A DNA stretch of 32,615 nucleotides from Acidobacteriota bacterium (GCA_013203475.1 JABMNV010000029.1:1-32615); one strand, 5' to 3'. Shown: positions 1 to 11,657, counted from the first letter of the stretch. Notes: generated from the letters alone by a model not told the origin. Made by a program: numbers and translations.

Positions 1-302
1 ATAAAGAAGAGCGGCCGGGCGACCTGCACCAGAATGTCGTTGACGCAATGATTGACGAGGGCGACGCCAATGCTGTCGTGCACGCCAGTCATGAACGCCA
101 CCTTCAGCTTCGTTCCAACTCCATCAGCGGAAGCGACGAGCACGGGCTCGGGCGTGGACGGGTCGAGTGCGAACAGTCCGCCAAATGCCCCGACACCCGA
201 GAGGACCCCGGCTGTGTACGTTCCCTGCGCCATGTGTTTGATGCGCCGCACCACTTCGTTGCCCGCATCGATGTCCACGCCGGACTGTCGGTAGTCCACC
301 AC
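1..302 (-). CDS. purM: Phosphoribosylformylglycinamidine cyclo-ligase, N-terminal part (cut by window edge)
   Basis: PurM (AIR synthetase) closes the imidazole ring of FGAM with ATP to give AIR, the fifth step of purine synthesis in the cytosol. The first 100 codons are present and run off the window at base 1. The protein begins VDYRQSGVDIDAGNEVV, followed by GVLSGVGAFGGLF, then ASADGVGTKLKVA and HDSIGVALVNHCVNDILVQ. These are the characteristic N-terminal PurM blocks, with the ATP and substrate-binding DGVGTK loop. Start: GTG at 302 or the adjacent GTG at 299. A GGAG ribosome-binding site lies about 7 nt upstream, inside the end of the HEAT gene, and only one base separates that gene's stop codon from the GTG. 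It is the last gene visible in the M16-pur operon. Family assignment is firm; completeness downstream cannot be judged. Confidence 0.93.
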   Translation of the reverse strand, partial: MVDYRQSGVDIDAGNEVVRRIKHMAQGTYTAGVLSGVGAFGGLFALDPSTPEPVLVASADGVGTKLKVAFMTGVHDSIGVALVNHCVNDILVQVARPLFF

Positions 303-303
303 G

Positions 304-1464
304 TTAAAACTCCAGTTTGTCGATCAGGGCCTGTGCGACGCGCCGCCTGGCCGACCCTTCAGGTGCCGCCCAGTACGCTTTACGAATCTGGACAAAAAAG
401 CCCTCTTCTTCAAAATCTTCGGACAACATGTCGAACCCATCGAGCAGCAGGTCGCCGGCTGACTCCACTGATGTCCGCGTCTCAAGGACGTCCAAGATGA
501 TGCCGGCATTGCGCAAGGCGACATGGCCAACGGCCAGTCCGATCGCTGCGCGGGCAGGGTCGCCCGCAGGCTCTCCCACGGTCAGCAATATTGCCAGCGC
601 CCGGCGTTCTCCTCGGCGAGCGAGCGCACCGAGCGCAAACGCGGTGCTTCTCAGAAGAGGCTGGTGCTGAGGATCGTCAGCGGCAAATGCCAAGGTCTTG
701 GCAAGATAGTCGAGAGCCGCGTCGCACTCCCTGGTAATCAGGCACGACGCCGCCGCCAGCGACGTCTGCGTCTCCGGGCCCGCGGTCTTCTGCAGGACTG
801 CCAGCCCGGGTAGCGAGGCCCGGTCACCGATCTTGCCCAGCGCGAGAATGGAATCGTCCTGCAGCGGACCGTCGAGTTTCGCAACATCCGCAATCGCGGC
901 GCGCGCCCACGAGACCTGATAGTCACCCAACGCATCGATCACCGAGCCACGAAAATAGTCTTCTCCCGCGAGGATCAATGGCTCCACGGCGGCCCGCGCC
1001 GCCGGCTCACGATGGGCGGCGACCAGAGCCCGGGTCAGCGCCGGCCGGACGAACTCCGACTGCTCGCGATCCAGAGCCGCGACAAGGGTGGGCAGCATCT
1101 CTCGGCTGGGGTGATGCTCAAACCAGCCGTAGATCACGGCCCGCAGTCGATCGTTGGGATCGCCCATCAACAGACGCATCGTGCTCTCCGCCGAGGCGTC
1201 GCCGAATCCTGCGAGCAACACCAAGGCGAGGTACCGGACGTAGCTGTCGGAATGCTGTCGAGCCGCGCCGGCCAGGGCGGGAACGACGTCGCCGGCCGGT
1301 GCTCGGCGCAGGGTCCGAGCGGCCTCGGTTCTGATGGCGAAATCGAACGAGACCAGCTGATCGATCGCTGTGGCTATTGGCGACACCGGGACCTGCTGCG
1401 CGGTCATCACCACACTGGAAATCGCGGTGACGACCAGGGCCGCCGCCATGCGCACCCTGATCAT
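304..1464 (-). CDS. Exported HEAT-repeat protein inside the pur operon
   Basis: A 386-residue protein with an N-terminal signal-like segment ([19 protein letters not shown], likely cut after MTA near residue 22), so it is predicted to be exported. The rest is a chain of alpha-helical pairs of HEAT/PBS-lyase type, for example [20 protein letters not shown] near residue 180, [18 protein letters not shown] near 210 and [17 protein letters not shown] near 275. Such solenoids are usually protein-binding scaffolds; no catalytic motif is visible. The ATG overlaps the purF stop in ATGA, and purM starts one base after its stop, so it must be co-transcribed and probably translationally coupled with purine genes. 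That context does not fit an exported protein's expected role. The solenoid call is reasonably safe; a cellular function cannot be assigned. Confidence 0.8.
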   Translation of the reverse strand: MIRVRMAAALVVTAISSVVMTAQQVPVSPIATAIDQLVSFDFAIRTEAARTLRRAPAGDVVPALAGAARQHSDSYVRYLALVLLAGFGDASAESTMRLLMGDPNDRLRAVIYGWFEHHPSREMLPTLVAALDREQSEFVRPALTRALVAAHREPAARAAVEPLILAGEDYFRGSVIDALGDYQVSWARAAIADVAKLDGPLQDDSILALGKIGDRASLPGLAVLQKTAGPETQTSLAAASCLITRECDAALDYLAKTLAFAADDPQHQPLLRSTAFALGALARRGERRALAILLTVGEPAGDPARAAIGLAVGHVALRNAGIILDVLETRTSVESAGDLLLDGFDMLSEDFEEEGFFVQIRKAYWAAPEGSARRRVAQALIDKLEF

Positions 1465-2864
1465 TTAGCCACCTTGAGCGCCAGTTGGAGATACGCGGCT
1501 TCGTTGCGTGGAAATGCCACGGGGTAGTCGCCGGTGTAACAGGACGTGCAGTAGGACGACCGTTCCGGACCAACCGCGGTCAATAATCCGTCAAGCGACA
1601 GGTAACCCAGGCTATCGGCGCCGATATACTTGCGCACTTCCTCGAGCGAATGCGTGGCGGCAATCAGTTGCGACCGCTGCGGCGTGTCCACACCATAAAA
1701 ACACGGCGATATCGTCGGTGGACAACTAATCCTCAAGTGCACTTCGGTCGCGCCCGCAGCCCTCACCATCTTGATGATCTTTCGACTTGTCGTGCCGCGC
1801 ACGATCGAATCGTCCACGAGCACAACCCGCTTGCCAGCGAGGATGCTCTTGACCGGATTCAGCTTGACGCGCACACCGAAATGGCGAATGGACTGCTCTG
1901 GTTCGATAAATGTCCGTCCGACATAGTGATTGCGGATCAGACCCATCTGGAGCGGCAACCCTGCCGCGGCGGCGTACCCCATGGCTGCACACATTCCGGA
2001 GTCTGGAATCGGCACCACCACGTCCACGTCGGCTGGTTGCTCCTCTGCCAGGCGCCGACCGAAGGCGGTCCGCACCTCGTTCACACTCTGCCCGAACACG
2101 TACGAGTCAGGCCTGGAAAAATACACGTGCTCGAAAATGCAATGCGCGCGCTTCGCCTCTGCGAAGGGCTTGATCGACTGCACCCCGTCAGCACTGACAA
2201 TCAGCACTTCTCCGGGTTCGATGTCGCGCACCCATGTCGCGTCAATCAAGTCCAGGGCACAAGTCTCGGAGCACACGATGTACGCGTCACCCAACCGCCC
2301 CAGGGTCAGTGGTCTGAAACCATGAGGATCACGCACCGCAATGAGCCGGTCCTTAGTGAGCCACACCAGGGAAAACGCGCCCTGTGCCTGGGAAATTGCT
2401 TCCACCAGTGCCTGGTCAGGCGCGGCCTTGGACCGTGCGTACAGGTGCAATAACACCTCGGTATCGCTGGTGGTTTGAAAGATCGACCCCTGCTTAACCA
2501 GCGAGTCTCGAAGTTCATCCGCGTTCACCAGGTTGCCGTTGTGGCCAACCGCAACCTCTCCATGCGCGCATTCGATTTGAATGGGCTGCGCATTCTTCAG
2601 ACCACTCTCGCCAGCCGTTGAGTACCGGACGTGACCGATCGCACTCGTCCCCATCAGGCGTTTCAGCGTCGCTTCATCAAATGCATCCGCCACGTATCCC
2701 ATCGCTCTGTGAGCGCTGAGACGATGCCCATCAGACGTACTGATGCCAGCACTCTCCTGCCCTCGATGCTGCAACGCATACAGCCCGAGGTACGTCAGGT
2801 TCGCGGCCTCAGGATGGCCGAAGATTCCGAAGACGCCGCACTCTTCGCGGAACTTGTCGTTCAT
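1461..2864 (-). CDS. purF: Amidophosphoribosyltransferase
   Basis: PurF makes 5-phosphoribosylamine from PRPP and glutamine, the committed step of purine synthesis. The Ntn glutaminase domain is at the N-terminus: [13 protein letters not shown] places the nucleophilic Cys at residue 9 after a short propeptide, as in the Bacillus-type enzyme. The C-terminal phosphoribosyltransferase domain carries the PRPP loop [16 protein letters not shown]. Cysteines in HCIFEH, SPCFYG and YCTSCYTG match the four [4Fe-4S] ligands of the Bacillus-type, iron-sulfur PurF; the E. coli type lacks these. I chose the ATG at 2864 (MNDKFREEC), which has AGAAGGG upstream. An alternative ATG at 2882 overlaps the purL stop as ATGA and would add six residues. 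Longer upstream starts would put an unlikely extension before the Cys. 467 residues is normal for the family. Confidence 0.97.
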   Translation of the reverse strand: MNDKFREECGVFGIFGHPEAANLTYLGLYALQHRGQESAGISTSDGHRLSAHRAMGYVADAFDEATLKRLMGTSAIGHVRYSTAGESGLKNAQPIQIECAHGEVAVGHNGNLVNADELRDSLVKQGSIFQTTSDTEVLLHLYARSKAAPDQALVEAISQAQGAFSLVWLTKDRLIAVRDPHGFRPLTLGRLGDAYIVCSETCALDLIDATWVRDIEPGEVLIVSADGVQSIKPFAEAKRAHCIFEHVYFSRPDSYVFGQSVNEVRTAFGRRLAEEQPADVDVVVPIPDSGMCAAMGYAAAAGLPLQMGLIRNHYVGRTFIEPEQSIRHFGVRVKLNPVKSILAGKRVVLVDDSIVRGTTSRKIIKMVRAAGATEVHLRISCPPTISPCFYGVDTPQRSQLIAATHSLEEVRKYIGADSLGYLSLDGLLTAVGPERSSYCTSCYTGDYPVAFPRNEAAYLQLALKVAK

Positions 2865-2878
2865 GGATCCCTTCTGTC

Positions 2879-5114
<2,236 letters not shown>

Positions 5115-5125
<11 letters not shown>

Positions 5126-5804
5126 GCTGAATCACCGATTCAAACACCACACGACCATCGGCGCTGCCGGTCACCAGTTCGACCGCGCGTTCCGGGTGTG
5201 GCATCAGGCCCACGACGTTCCGGCCTTCGTTACAAATGCCCGCGATGTTATGCACCGACCCGTTTGGGTTGGCGGCGTCTGTCACCTCGCCATCGGCGGA
5301 GGCATACCTGAAGATCACCCGGCGATGCGCCTCCAACTCCGCGATCACCTCTGGCGGGGCGAAATAGTTACCTTCTCCGTGAGCGATGGGGATCCGCAGC
5401 ATCTGTCCCACGGACGCCTTCCCGGTAAACGGGGTGTCCGCCTGCTCGATGCGAACCCCCACGTGTTCGCAGTGAAACTGCACGTCGCGGTTACGCAGCA
5501 TCGCGCCCGGCAATAACCCGCACTCCATCAGAATCTGAAATCCGTTGCAGATCCCGATCACGGGCTTGCCCGCCTCGGCAAACGCGCGGACCGAAGCCAT
5601 GATGGGTGAAAACCGCGCAATCGCTCCGGTGCGCAGGTAGTCACCGTGCGAAAACCCTCCGGGCAGAATCACCACGTCCGCGTCGCCCAGTGAGGTTTCC
5701 TTGTGCCAGACGAACTCGGCCGACTGGCCGAACACGTGTTTGACGGCGTGATACGCGTCGTGGTCACAGTTCGATCCCGGAAAGACGACGACGGCGAAAT
5801 TCAC
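5115..5804 (-). CDS. purQ: Phosphoribosylformylglycinamidine synthase, glutaminase subunit
   Basis: PurQ (229 aa) is the class I glutamine amidotransferase that supplies ammonia to PurL. The N-terminus is [17 protein letters not shown]. The oxyanion block [17 protein letters not shown] is at about residues 47-62. The nucleophile is Cys86 in GICNGFQIL, and the His203/Glu205 pair lies in MPHPERA near the C-terminus. All triad residues are present, so the subunit should be active. It overlaps purS by 4 nt (ATGA) and purL by 11 nt, consistent with stoichiometric production of the PurS-PurQ-PurL complex. Start choice is fixed by the overlap and by the family N-terminus. Confidence 0.98.
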
Positions 5805-6064
5805 GAGCGCCCCGCCTTGGACTCCGAATCAACCTCCAGACGAAAGCTCTCGATCACCGGATTGGCCAGCACCTGCTGTGAGACCTCGGTGGCGAGCGCC
5901 TCAGCAGCAGCCGCCGACTCCACGTTCAGATCGAGCTCGAAGTACTTACCTTGGCGCACATCACCAACCTCGGTGTGCCCCAGCGAGTGCAGGGCCTCGA
6001 CGATGGTGCGTCCCTGGGGATCGAACACCGAGGGTTTCAGGGTCACAAACACGCGCGCTCTCAT
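5801..6064 (-). CDS. purS: Phosphoribosylformylglycinamidine synthase subunit PurS
   Basis: PurS (87 aa) is the small dimeric protein that holds PurQ on PurL and is needed for ammonia transfer in species with small PurL. The family pattern is clear: [16 protein letters not shown] at the N-terminus, [23 protein letters not shown] in the middle, and [13 protein letters not shown] at the C-terminal strand. Length is typical (80-90 aa). The start ATG overlaps the purB stop as ATGA, and its own stop overlaps the purQ start in the same way. It acts in the cytosol. Confidence 0.97.
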   Translation of the reverse strand: MRARVFVTLKPSVFDPQGRTIVEALHSLGHTEVGDVRQGKYFELDLNVESAAAAEALATEVSQQVLANPVIESFRLEVDSESKAGRS

Positions 6065-7368
6065 GCAGTCTCCTTGGGGCCAAATACTCTGGCAAAAATC
6101 GTGTCCACATGCCTCAGTTGGGCGTTCAGATCAAACGCCTCGTCGATCACGGACGCAGGCAACACGGCGGCAATGTCGGTATCGGCGAGCAACAGTGGCT
6201 TGAACGGCACAGCGTCGGCGAACGACTGCATGGCGTTGCGTTGCACCCACGCATAGGCCTCTTCGCGGGACACACCGCGCCGCGCCAACTCCAGCAGCAC
6301 ATTTCCCGAGAACACGACACCCCGGGACCGCTGCAGGTTCTCCATCATTCGAGCCGGATACACCACCAGCCCGGCCACGATGCGGGTAAACCGCCGCAAC
6401 ATATGGTCGAGGGCGATAAAGCTATCGGGCAAGATCACGCGCTCCACCGAGGAGTGTGAGATATCGCGCTCGTGCCACAGCGCCACATTTTCCAAGGCGG
6501 CCATCGCGTTCGACCGCACCAATCTCGCCAATCCAGTGATCTGCTCGCACCCAATAGGGTTCCGTTTATGCGGCATCGCGGAGGAGCCCTTTTGCCCCTT
6601 GGCAAACGGCTCCTCGACCTCGCCGATTTCAGTCTTCTGCAGGCCACGCACTTCCACCGCAAACTTTTCGAGGGACGCCGCCAGAAGCGCCATCGCCGTC
6701 ATCAACTCGGCATGACGATCGCGCTGAATGACTTGCGACGAGACCGGAGCCGGCGTCAGGCCGAGCCGCGCACACACGGCCGATTCCACTGACGGGTCCA
6801 GATGGGAAAACACGCCGACTGCGCCCGACAATTTGCCGACCGACACCGCCTCGCGCGCACGGACAAGGCGCTCCCGCCCACGCCCCACTTCGGCGTACCA
6901 CAGCGCCAACTTCACCCCGAACGTCATCAGTTCGGCGTGTACGCCATGGGTCCGCCCAATCATGGGTGTGTGCTGATGCTCCAGAGCCCGGGCACGAATC
7001 GCCTCTGACAACGCGTCCACACGAGTGAGCAACAGGTCACACGCCTGACGCATCTGCAACGCCAATGCGGTGTCGAGCACGTCTGACGAGGTGAGACCAA
7101 AATGGAGCCAGCGGGCTGCCGGGCCGACCTTCTCTGCAACCGCCGTCGTGAAGGCAATGACATCATGCTGCGTCGTCTTCTCGATTTCTTCAATGCGAGC
7201 CACCTCAAACGACGCCCGCTCTCGCAGGGCACGCGCATCTTCAACAGGCACGACCCCGGACGCTGCCAGCGCATCCGTTGCCGCCAGTTCTACTTCCAAC
7301 CATGCGTCGTATCGACGCTGTTCCGTCCAGATCGCCCCCATCTCGGGATGGGTATACCTCGCTATCAT
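6061..7368 (-). CDS. purB: Adenylosuccinate lyase
   Basis: PurB removes fumarate from SAICAR and from adenylosuccinate, so it serves both the IMP and AMP branches. The protein (435 aa) starts MIARYTHPEMGAIW. It contains KTTQHDVIAFTTAVAE, FGLTSSDVLDTALALQ, GRTHGVHAELMTFG and the fumarase/aspartase-superfamily signature GSSAMPHKRNPIGCEQI around residue 265, with the catalytic Ser loop. The ATG at 7368 overlaps the M16 peptidase stop as ATGA and has GGAGAGG about 9 nt upstream. A start 27 nt further up is possible but would add an unconserved leader inside the peptidase gene. Length and motifs are normal. Confidence 0.97.
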   Translation of the reverse strand: MIARYTHPEMGAIWTEQRRYDAWLEVELAATDALAASGVVPVEDARALRERASFEVARIEEIEKTTQHDVIAFTTAVAEKVGPAARWLHFGLTSSDVLDTALALQMRQACDLLLTRVDALSEAIRARALEHQHTPMIGRTHGVHAELMTFGVKLALWYAEVGRGRERLVRAREAVSVGKLSGAVGVFSHLDPSVESAVCARLGLTPAPVSSQVIQRDRHAELMTAMALLAASLEKFAVEVRGLQKTEIGEVEEPFAKGQKGSSAMPHKRNPIGCEQITGLARLVRSNAMAALENVALWHERDISHSSVERVILPDSFIALDHMLRRFTRIVAGLVVYPARMMENLQRSRGVVFSGNVLLELARRGVSREEAYAWVQRNAMQSFADAVPFKPLLLADTDIAAVLPASVIDEAFDLNAQLRHVDTIFARVFGPKETA

Positions 7369-8642
7369 GCGCTCGCCTCTCCTCCACCCAGCCACAATTG
7401 ATCGGGCGCCAATGACTTCGACCGTTTGGGGCCCACCACACTGGCGACCATGCCGCCATCGCGAAACAGATCCCGGGCGACGCGCTTGACAGCCACGGCG
7501 GTCACACCCTCGATCTGAGCCAACATTTCATCAAGCGTGATGTGGCGTCCAAAGACCATTTCCTGCCGGGCCAGGTGTGACATCCGGCTCGACGTGTTCT
7601 CCAGCCCCAGCATCACACTGCCCTTGAGGTGGTCCTTGGCGCGACGCAATTCCTCTTCGGGCACGTCGCGGTCACGCAGGTCGGCCAATTCCCGCAACGA
7701 AAGAGTGACGACGTCGTCCACTTTGTCTGCCGCGCACCCCGCATAAATCGAGATCATTCCGGCGTCGGTGTAGGTCGAGAGATTGCTAAACACCGAATAC
7801 GCCAAGCCCCGATCTTCGCGGATGTGCTGAAACAGCCGCGAGCTCATCGAGCCACCGAGAATCGTATTGAGCACGAACACGGCATGGCGATCATCATGCC
7901 CTTGGGGGTAGGCCGTCGTGCCGAGACAGATGTGACTCTGCTCAATGTCTTTCACGCGCTCGACGACTCCGGGCGACACCGCAGGCGGAGCATCGGCCGA
8001 CACGCGTCCCGTCGCCGAGAGCGGCGCAAACGCCTCGGCCACGGCATCGCGGAAACGGTCGTGTTCGAGATGTCCGGCAGCGGCCACAACCAGATTGGGA
8101 GCAACATACGTGCGCTGAAAGTAGTTCCGGAGTCGATCGGAAGAAAACGACGACACCGTGTCAGCGGTGCCAAGAATCGGCCGCCCAAGCGCATGGCGGG
8201 ACCAAAACTTCTGAACGAATTCTTCGTGCACCAAATCGTCCGGCGCGTCCTCAACCATCTTGATTTCCTCGAGTACCACGCCCTGTTCTCGCTCCACATC
8301 GTCGGCCGCCAGAGCGGGATACAGCAACATGTCGCTCAGGAGGTCGAGGGCAATGGGCAGATGCTCGTCGAGCACCTTGATGTAGTAGCCGGCGTACTCC
8401 TTGGCCGTGAAGGCGTCCATCTGCCCTCCAACCGAGTCGATGGCCTGGGCGAGGTCGCGGGCCGTGCGGCGATGCGTGCCCTTGAAAAGCATGTGCTCCA
8501 CAAAGTGGGCAATGCCGCTCTCTTCATCTGATTCATGACGTGAACCGCGAGTGAGCCATACCCCAATAGCCGCCGAACGCACATGCGGCAGCGATTCGGT
8601 GACAAGCCTCAAGCCAGACGGCAACGTCTCGGTCTTCACCAT
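7365..8642 (-). CDS. M16-family zinc peptidase (processing-peptidase-like)
   Basis: A 425-residue single-unit M16B peptidase, similar in layout to mitochondrial processing peptidase beta and bacterial PqqL/YmxG-type proteins. The inverted zinc motif HFVEH is at residues 46-50, with the third ligand Glu in VVLEEIKMVED near 125-126. The C-terminal half has the conserved YSVFSNLSTYTDAGMISIY and LKGSVMLGLENTSSRM blocks. No signal peptide is seen, so it is probably cytosolic. It is the first gene of the purBSQLF-HEAT-purM operon; its link to purine synthesis is unknown. Start: ATG at 8642 gives MVKTETLPSGLRLVTE, which fits the family. A TTG at 8657 would add five residues and cannot be excluded. 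Confidence 0.93.
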   Translation of the reverse strand: MVKTETLPSGLRLVTESLPHVRSAAIGVWLTRGSRHESDEESGIAHFVEHMLFKGTHRRTARDLAQAIDSVGGQMDAFTAKEYAGYYIKVLDEHLPIALDLLSDMLLYPALAADDVEREQGVVLEEIKMVEDAPDDLVHEEFVQKFWSRHALGRPILGTADTVSSFSSDRLRNYFQRTYVAPNLVVAAAGHLEHDRFRDAVAEAFAPLSATGRVSADAPPAVSPGVVERVKDIEQSHICLGTTAYPQGHDDRHAVFVLNTILGGSMSSRLFQHIREDRGLAYSVFSNLSTYTDAGMISIYAGCAADKVDDVVTLSLRELADLRDRDVPEEELRRAKDHLKGSVMLGLENTSSRMSHLARQEMVFGRHITLDEMLAQIEGVTAVAVKRVARDLFRDGGMVASVVGPKRSKSLAPDQLWLGGGEASA

Positions 8643-8716
8643 CTCGCGGGCCTGCAATCCTGTAAGTTGTTTAATGACTTGAGTTTAGACGTGTGAATCA
8701 AGTTGAGAATGATACC

Positions 8717-9790
8717 ATGCCATTAACCGTGGAACAAGGCTCACCGCTCCCTCTTTTACTGGATTTTGCCGGGCTCGAACGCGCTGACCTTGAGCAGGCT
8801 GCGGTCGGCCTTGGTTTACCGTCGTTTCGTGGTCGACAGATCTTCCAGTGGATTCACCAGCGAGGTGTGTCTGACTTTGCGGCGATGACAAACCTGCCGC
8901 GCCTGCTGCGGGACACCTTGGCCAAGCAGGCAGCTATCTCTGAGCCGCAGTTGGACACCCGGCAGGTCTCGAGCGACGGCACCACGAAATTTCTACTCAA
9001 GCTCGGCGACGGGCGCCGGATTGAGGCGGTCTACATTCCGGACACTCCGGGCCAGACTTTCTGCATTTCCACCCAGGTGGGCTGCGCGATGGCCTGCGGC
9101 TTCTGTTTGACCGGCAAAATGGGTCTGCTCCGCCATTTGACGACGGCCGAGATCGTTGGGCAGGTGCGAGTGATGGCGCGAGAAACCGGACTGGCTGGCA
9201 CGCCCTTCAACATCGTGCTCATGGGCATGGGCGAACCCCTGCATAACTACGATGCCACAATGCGCGCATTGCGCATCCTCACTGACGATAAGGGGGCGGC
9301 CTTACCCGCTCGCCGCATCACGCTGTCCACTGTGGGCGTCCTGCCAGGCCTGCAGCGACTGGCCACCGAATCGCTCATGCCCAATCTGGCCATCTCGTTG
9401 CACGCCACAACCGACGACCAGCGCGACGCCCTGGTGCCGGTCAATCGAAAATACAAGCTGCAGGAACTCATGGACGTGTGCCGCGCATTCCCCCTGCGGC
9501 GTCGCGCCCGCATCACGTTTGAATACGTGCTGCTCGCCGAGGTGAATGACACACCCGACGATGCGCGCCGGTTGGTGCACCTCCTTGCCGGCATTCAGGC
9601 CAAGGTCAACCTACTGCCGCTCAACGAGGCCGACGGCATCGAATATCACCGCCCCTCGGAGGCGCGCGTCAACGCCTTTGCAAAGATTCTCGCGGATCGA
9701 GGCGTCACGGTCTCCGTTCGCAAGAGCCGCGGCCGCGACATCCGCGCCGCCTGCGGCCAACTCCTGGTGGAAACTCCGCTCACCCACTAG
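8717..9790 (+). CDS. rlmN: Dual-specificity 23S rRNA/tRNA adenine-C2 methyltransferase
   Basis: RlmN is a radical-SAM enzyme that methylates C2 of A2503 in 23S rRNA and A37 in some tRNAs. The 357-residue protein has the CxxxCxxC iron-sulfur motif CAMACGFC at residues 123-130. The methyl-relay cysteines are Cys116 in TFCISTQ and Cys346 in SRGRDIRAACGQL. NIVLMGMGEPLHNYD and SLHATTDDQRDALVPVNRKY are also family blocks. It lies alone on the plus strand between the two minus-strand purine units and converges on purE with only 10 bp between stops. Start: ATG at 8717 gives MPLTVEQGS. An in-frame GTG at 8693 would add eight residues. Neither has a good Shine-Dalgarno sequence. Confidence 0.96.
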   Translation: MPLTVEQGSPLPLLLDFAGLERADLEQAAVGLGLPSFRGRQIFQWIHQRGVSDFAAMTNLPRLLRDTLAKQAAISEPQLDTRQVSSDGTTKFLLKLGDGRRIEAVYIPDTPGQTFCISTQVGCAMACGFCLTGKMGLLRHLTTAEIVGQVRVMARETGLAGTPFNIVLMGMGEPLHNYDATMRALRILTDDKGAALPARRITLSTVGVLPGLQRLATESLMPNLAISLHATTDDQRDALVPVNRKYKLQELMDVCRAFPLRRRARITFEYVLLAEVNDTPDDARRLVHLLAGIQAKVNLLPLNEADGIEYHRPSEARVNAFAKILADRGVTVSVRKSRGRDIRAACGQLLVETPLTH

Positions 9791-9800
9791 CCGCGCCGCC

Positions 9801-10319
9801 CTATTTCGAGGCCTGGGTTGCGTCCAGTCGGGCCGCCAGACGGGCAGCGGCCGCGTCGACCTTTGTCTCAAGCGACTTCTTGTAAGCGACAACCCGCTGC
9901 GCCACGGACTCGTCGCCCAGTGCGATCATCTGCGCGGCGAGCACCCCGGCGTTGGTGGCGCCGGGCTTGCCGATAGCCACGGTCGCCACCGGGACACCGG
10001 GCGGCATCTGGACCGTCGACAGCAGCGCATCCATCCCCTTGAGCGCCGACGAATCAATGGGCACACCAATCACCGGGCGCGCGGTATGCGCCGCCACCAC
10101 GCCCGCCAAGTGCGCCGCGGCGCCAGCCCCGACGATAAACACTTTCACGCCACGACTATGTGCGTCATCAATCAAACGCAACACCCGGGCAGGCGACCGA
10201 TGAGCGGAGGCCACAGTCATTTCCCAGGCCAAATCGAATTCATTCAACGCCGCGCCGACCGCGACCATGACGTCGGCGTCGGAATCGGACCCCATCAGAA
10301 TAAGCACATCCAAAGACAT
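9801..10319 (-). CDS. purE: N5-carboxyaminoimidazole ribonucleotide mutase / AIR carboxylase
   Basis: PurE (172 aa) carries out the carboxylation/rearrangement to CAIR. The nucleotide-binding start DVLILMGSDSDADVM (GSDSD at residues 10-14) and the catalytic-His block VASAHRSPARVL (His40) are present, followed by GAGAAAHLAGVVAAHTARPVIGVP and the C-terminal ATNAGVLAAQMIAL helix. Motifs look like the common bacterial class I enzyme, which normally works with PurK. No purK is in the window, so class I versus class II chemistry is not settled by context. It follows purD by 32 bp on the same strand and is almost certainly co-transcribed with it. The C-terminal 15 residues are Ala-rich. Confidence 0.96.
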   Translation of the reverse strand: MSLDVLILMGSDSDADVMVAVGAALNEFDLAWEMTVASAHRSPARVLRLIDDAHSRGVKVFIVGAGAAAHLAGVVAAHTARPVIGVPIDSSALKGMDALLSTVQMPPGVPVATVAIGKPGATNAGVLAAQMIALGDESVAQRVVAYKKSLETKVDAAAARLAARLDATQASK

Positions 10320-10351
10320 AGAAAACTTTCAAATCGATTGTGGCGAATTGG

Positions 10352-11650
10352 TTAACGCTCAGTGGTCGGCGGCCGACGATTCGCGTCGTCGGCCTTGGAC
10401 CCGATGTCGCGCCTGAACTGCATGCCCTCAAATTGTACTTCGGAGACTACAGCGTAGGCGCGCTCCATGGCTGAGGCGTGAGTGGGGCCTTGAGCCACCA
10501 CGGTCAGTACGCGACCGCCCGCAGTCATGAGTTGGCCTGCCTGACGCGCGGTGCCAGCATGAAAGATCATCACGCCAGCCGGTTGCGGAGTCTCAAGTCC
10601 GTAAATGGGCACGGCCGCAGCCGAGCGCCCTGGATATCCCGCAGACGCCAACACAACGCCGACAGCGGCCCCCTCGGAGATATGCACGTCTCCTGCTGGC
10701 AACCGCCCCTCTGCCGCCGCCAGCAGCAGCTCGGCAAAGCGACCCTCGATAAGGGGCAGAACGACCTGAGCCTCAGGATCGCCAAAACGCACGTTGAACT
10801 CAATGACCTTCGGCCCGTCAGGAGTCAACATCAGGCTGACATACAAGAAGCCTCGGTAGCCCCCATCGGCGTGCAACTGGTCGATGACCGGTTGCACGAT
10901 GGTGCGCATCACGGTGGTTTCAAGCGCTGGCGTCATCAGCGGACTGGGAGCAAAGGCCCCCATCCCGCCGGTATTGGGCCCACGGTCGCCGTCAAAAATC
11001 CGCTTGTGGTCCTCTGCGCTCCCGAGGGCAATCGCACGCTGGCCATCCGCCAGAACGAAAAACGACACCTCTGGGCCGGTCAGGCACTCTTCAATGACCA
11101 GCGTGGCGCCGGCCGCGCCAAAGGCACGGTCCACCATCGCGGTGCGGACGGCCGCTTCGGCCTCCAATCGATCGACCGCGACCACGACTCCCTTGCCCCC
11201 TGCCAATCCGTCGGCTTTGACGACGACGGGGAAGCCAAATTGATCACCTGACACGGCAGCCAGCGCGGCGTCTGCCGTGTCGCACACGACATAGCGGGCC
11301 GTCGGAATTGACGCCATTGCCATGAAGTGTTTGGAAAACACCTTGGAGGTCTCGAGCGCGGCGGCTCGCTTTGGGGGCCCGAGAATTGGATGTCCCTGCG
11401 CACGAAACAGGTCCGCCATGCCCCTCTCGAGGGCGGCCTCGGGGCCAACGACGGTCAAATCGATGCCCTCGCGCTTGACCAAGGCCAGCATTCCGTCCGG
11501 GTCGGTGGCAGCCACCGCCACACACTCGGCCACCTGCGAGATGCCTGGGTTTCCGGGTGCGCACACCACGCGGGTCACCTCGGGATCGAGCGACAATCGC
11601 CAAGCCAGGGCGTGTTCCCGGCCACCTCCTCCCACGACAAGGACCTTCAT
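10352..11650 (-). CDS. purD: Phosphoribosylamine-glycine ligase
   Basis: PurD (GARS, 432 aa) joins glycine to phosphoribosylamine with ATP, the step straight after PurF. It starts MKVLVVGGGGREHALAW. The ATP-grasp core shows VVGPEAALERGMADLF, VVKADGLAGGKGVVVA, EECLTGPEVSFFVLADG, DGDRGPNTGGMGAF and EFNVRFGDPEAQVVLPL. The reading frame stays open 45 codons further upstream, but that part has no family similarity, so the ATG at 11650 is chosen. This ATG has no Shine-Dalgarno sequence but sits exactly 7 nt after a TAGAAT box, so a leaderless mRNA is plausible. Divergent from rpsU; purE follows. Confidence 0.97.
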   Translation of the reverse strand: MKVLVVGGGGREHALAWRLSLDPEVTRVVCAPGNPGISQVAECVAVAATDPDGMLALVKREGIDLTVVGPEAALERGMADLFRAQGHPILGPPKRAAALETSKVFSKHFMAMASIPTARYVVCDTADAALAAVSGDQFGFPVVVKADGLAGGKGVVVAVDRLEAEAAVRTAMVDRAFGAAGATLVIEECLTGPEVSFFVLADGQRAIALGSAEDHKRIFDGDRGPNTGGMGAFAPSPLMTPALETTVMRTIVQPVIDQLHADGGYRGFLYVSLMLTPDGPKVIEFNVRFGDPEAQVVLPLIEGRFAELLLAAAEGRLPAGDVHISEGAAVGVVLASAGYPGRSAAAVPIYGLETPQPAGVMIFHAGTARQAGQLMTAGGRVLTVVAQGPTHASAMERAYAVVSEVQFEGMQFRRDIGSKADDANRRPPTTER

Positions 11651-11657
11651 CACAGGG

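Noticed and set aside
8643-8716. A definite divergent promoter pair for rlmN and the M16-pur operon
   Set aside because: TTGATT on the minus strand and TTGAGT on the plus strand could be -35 boxes, but no acceptable -10 box lies at 16-18 bp from either.
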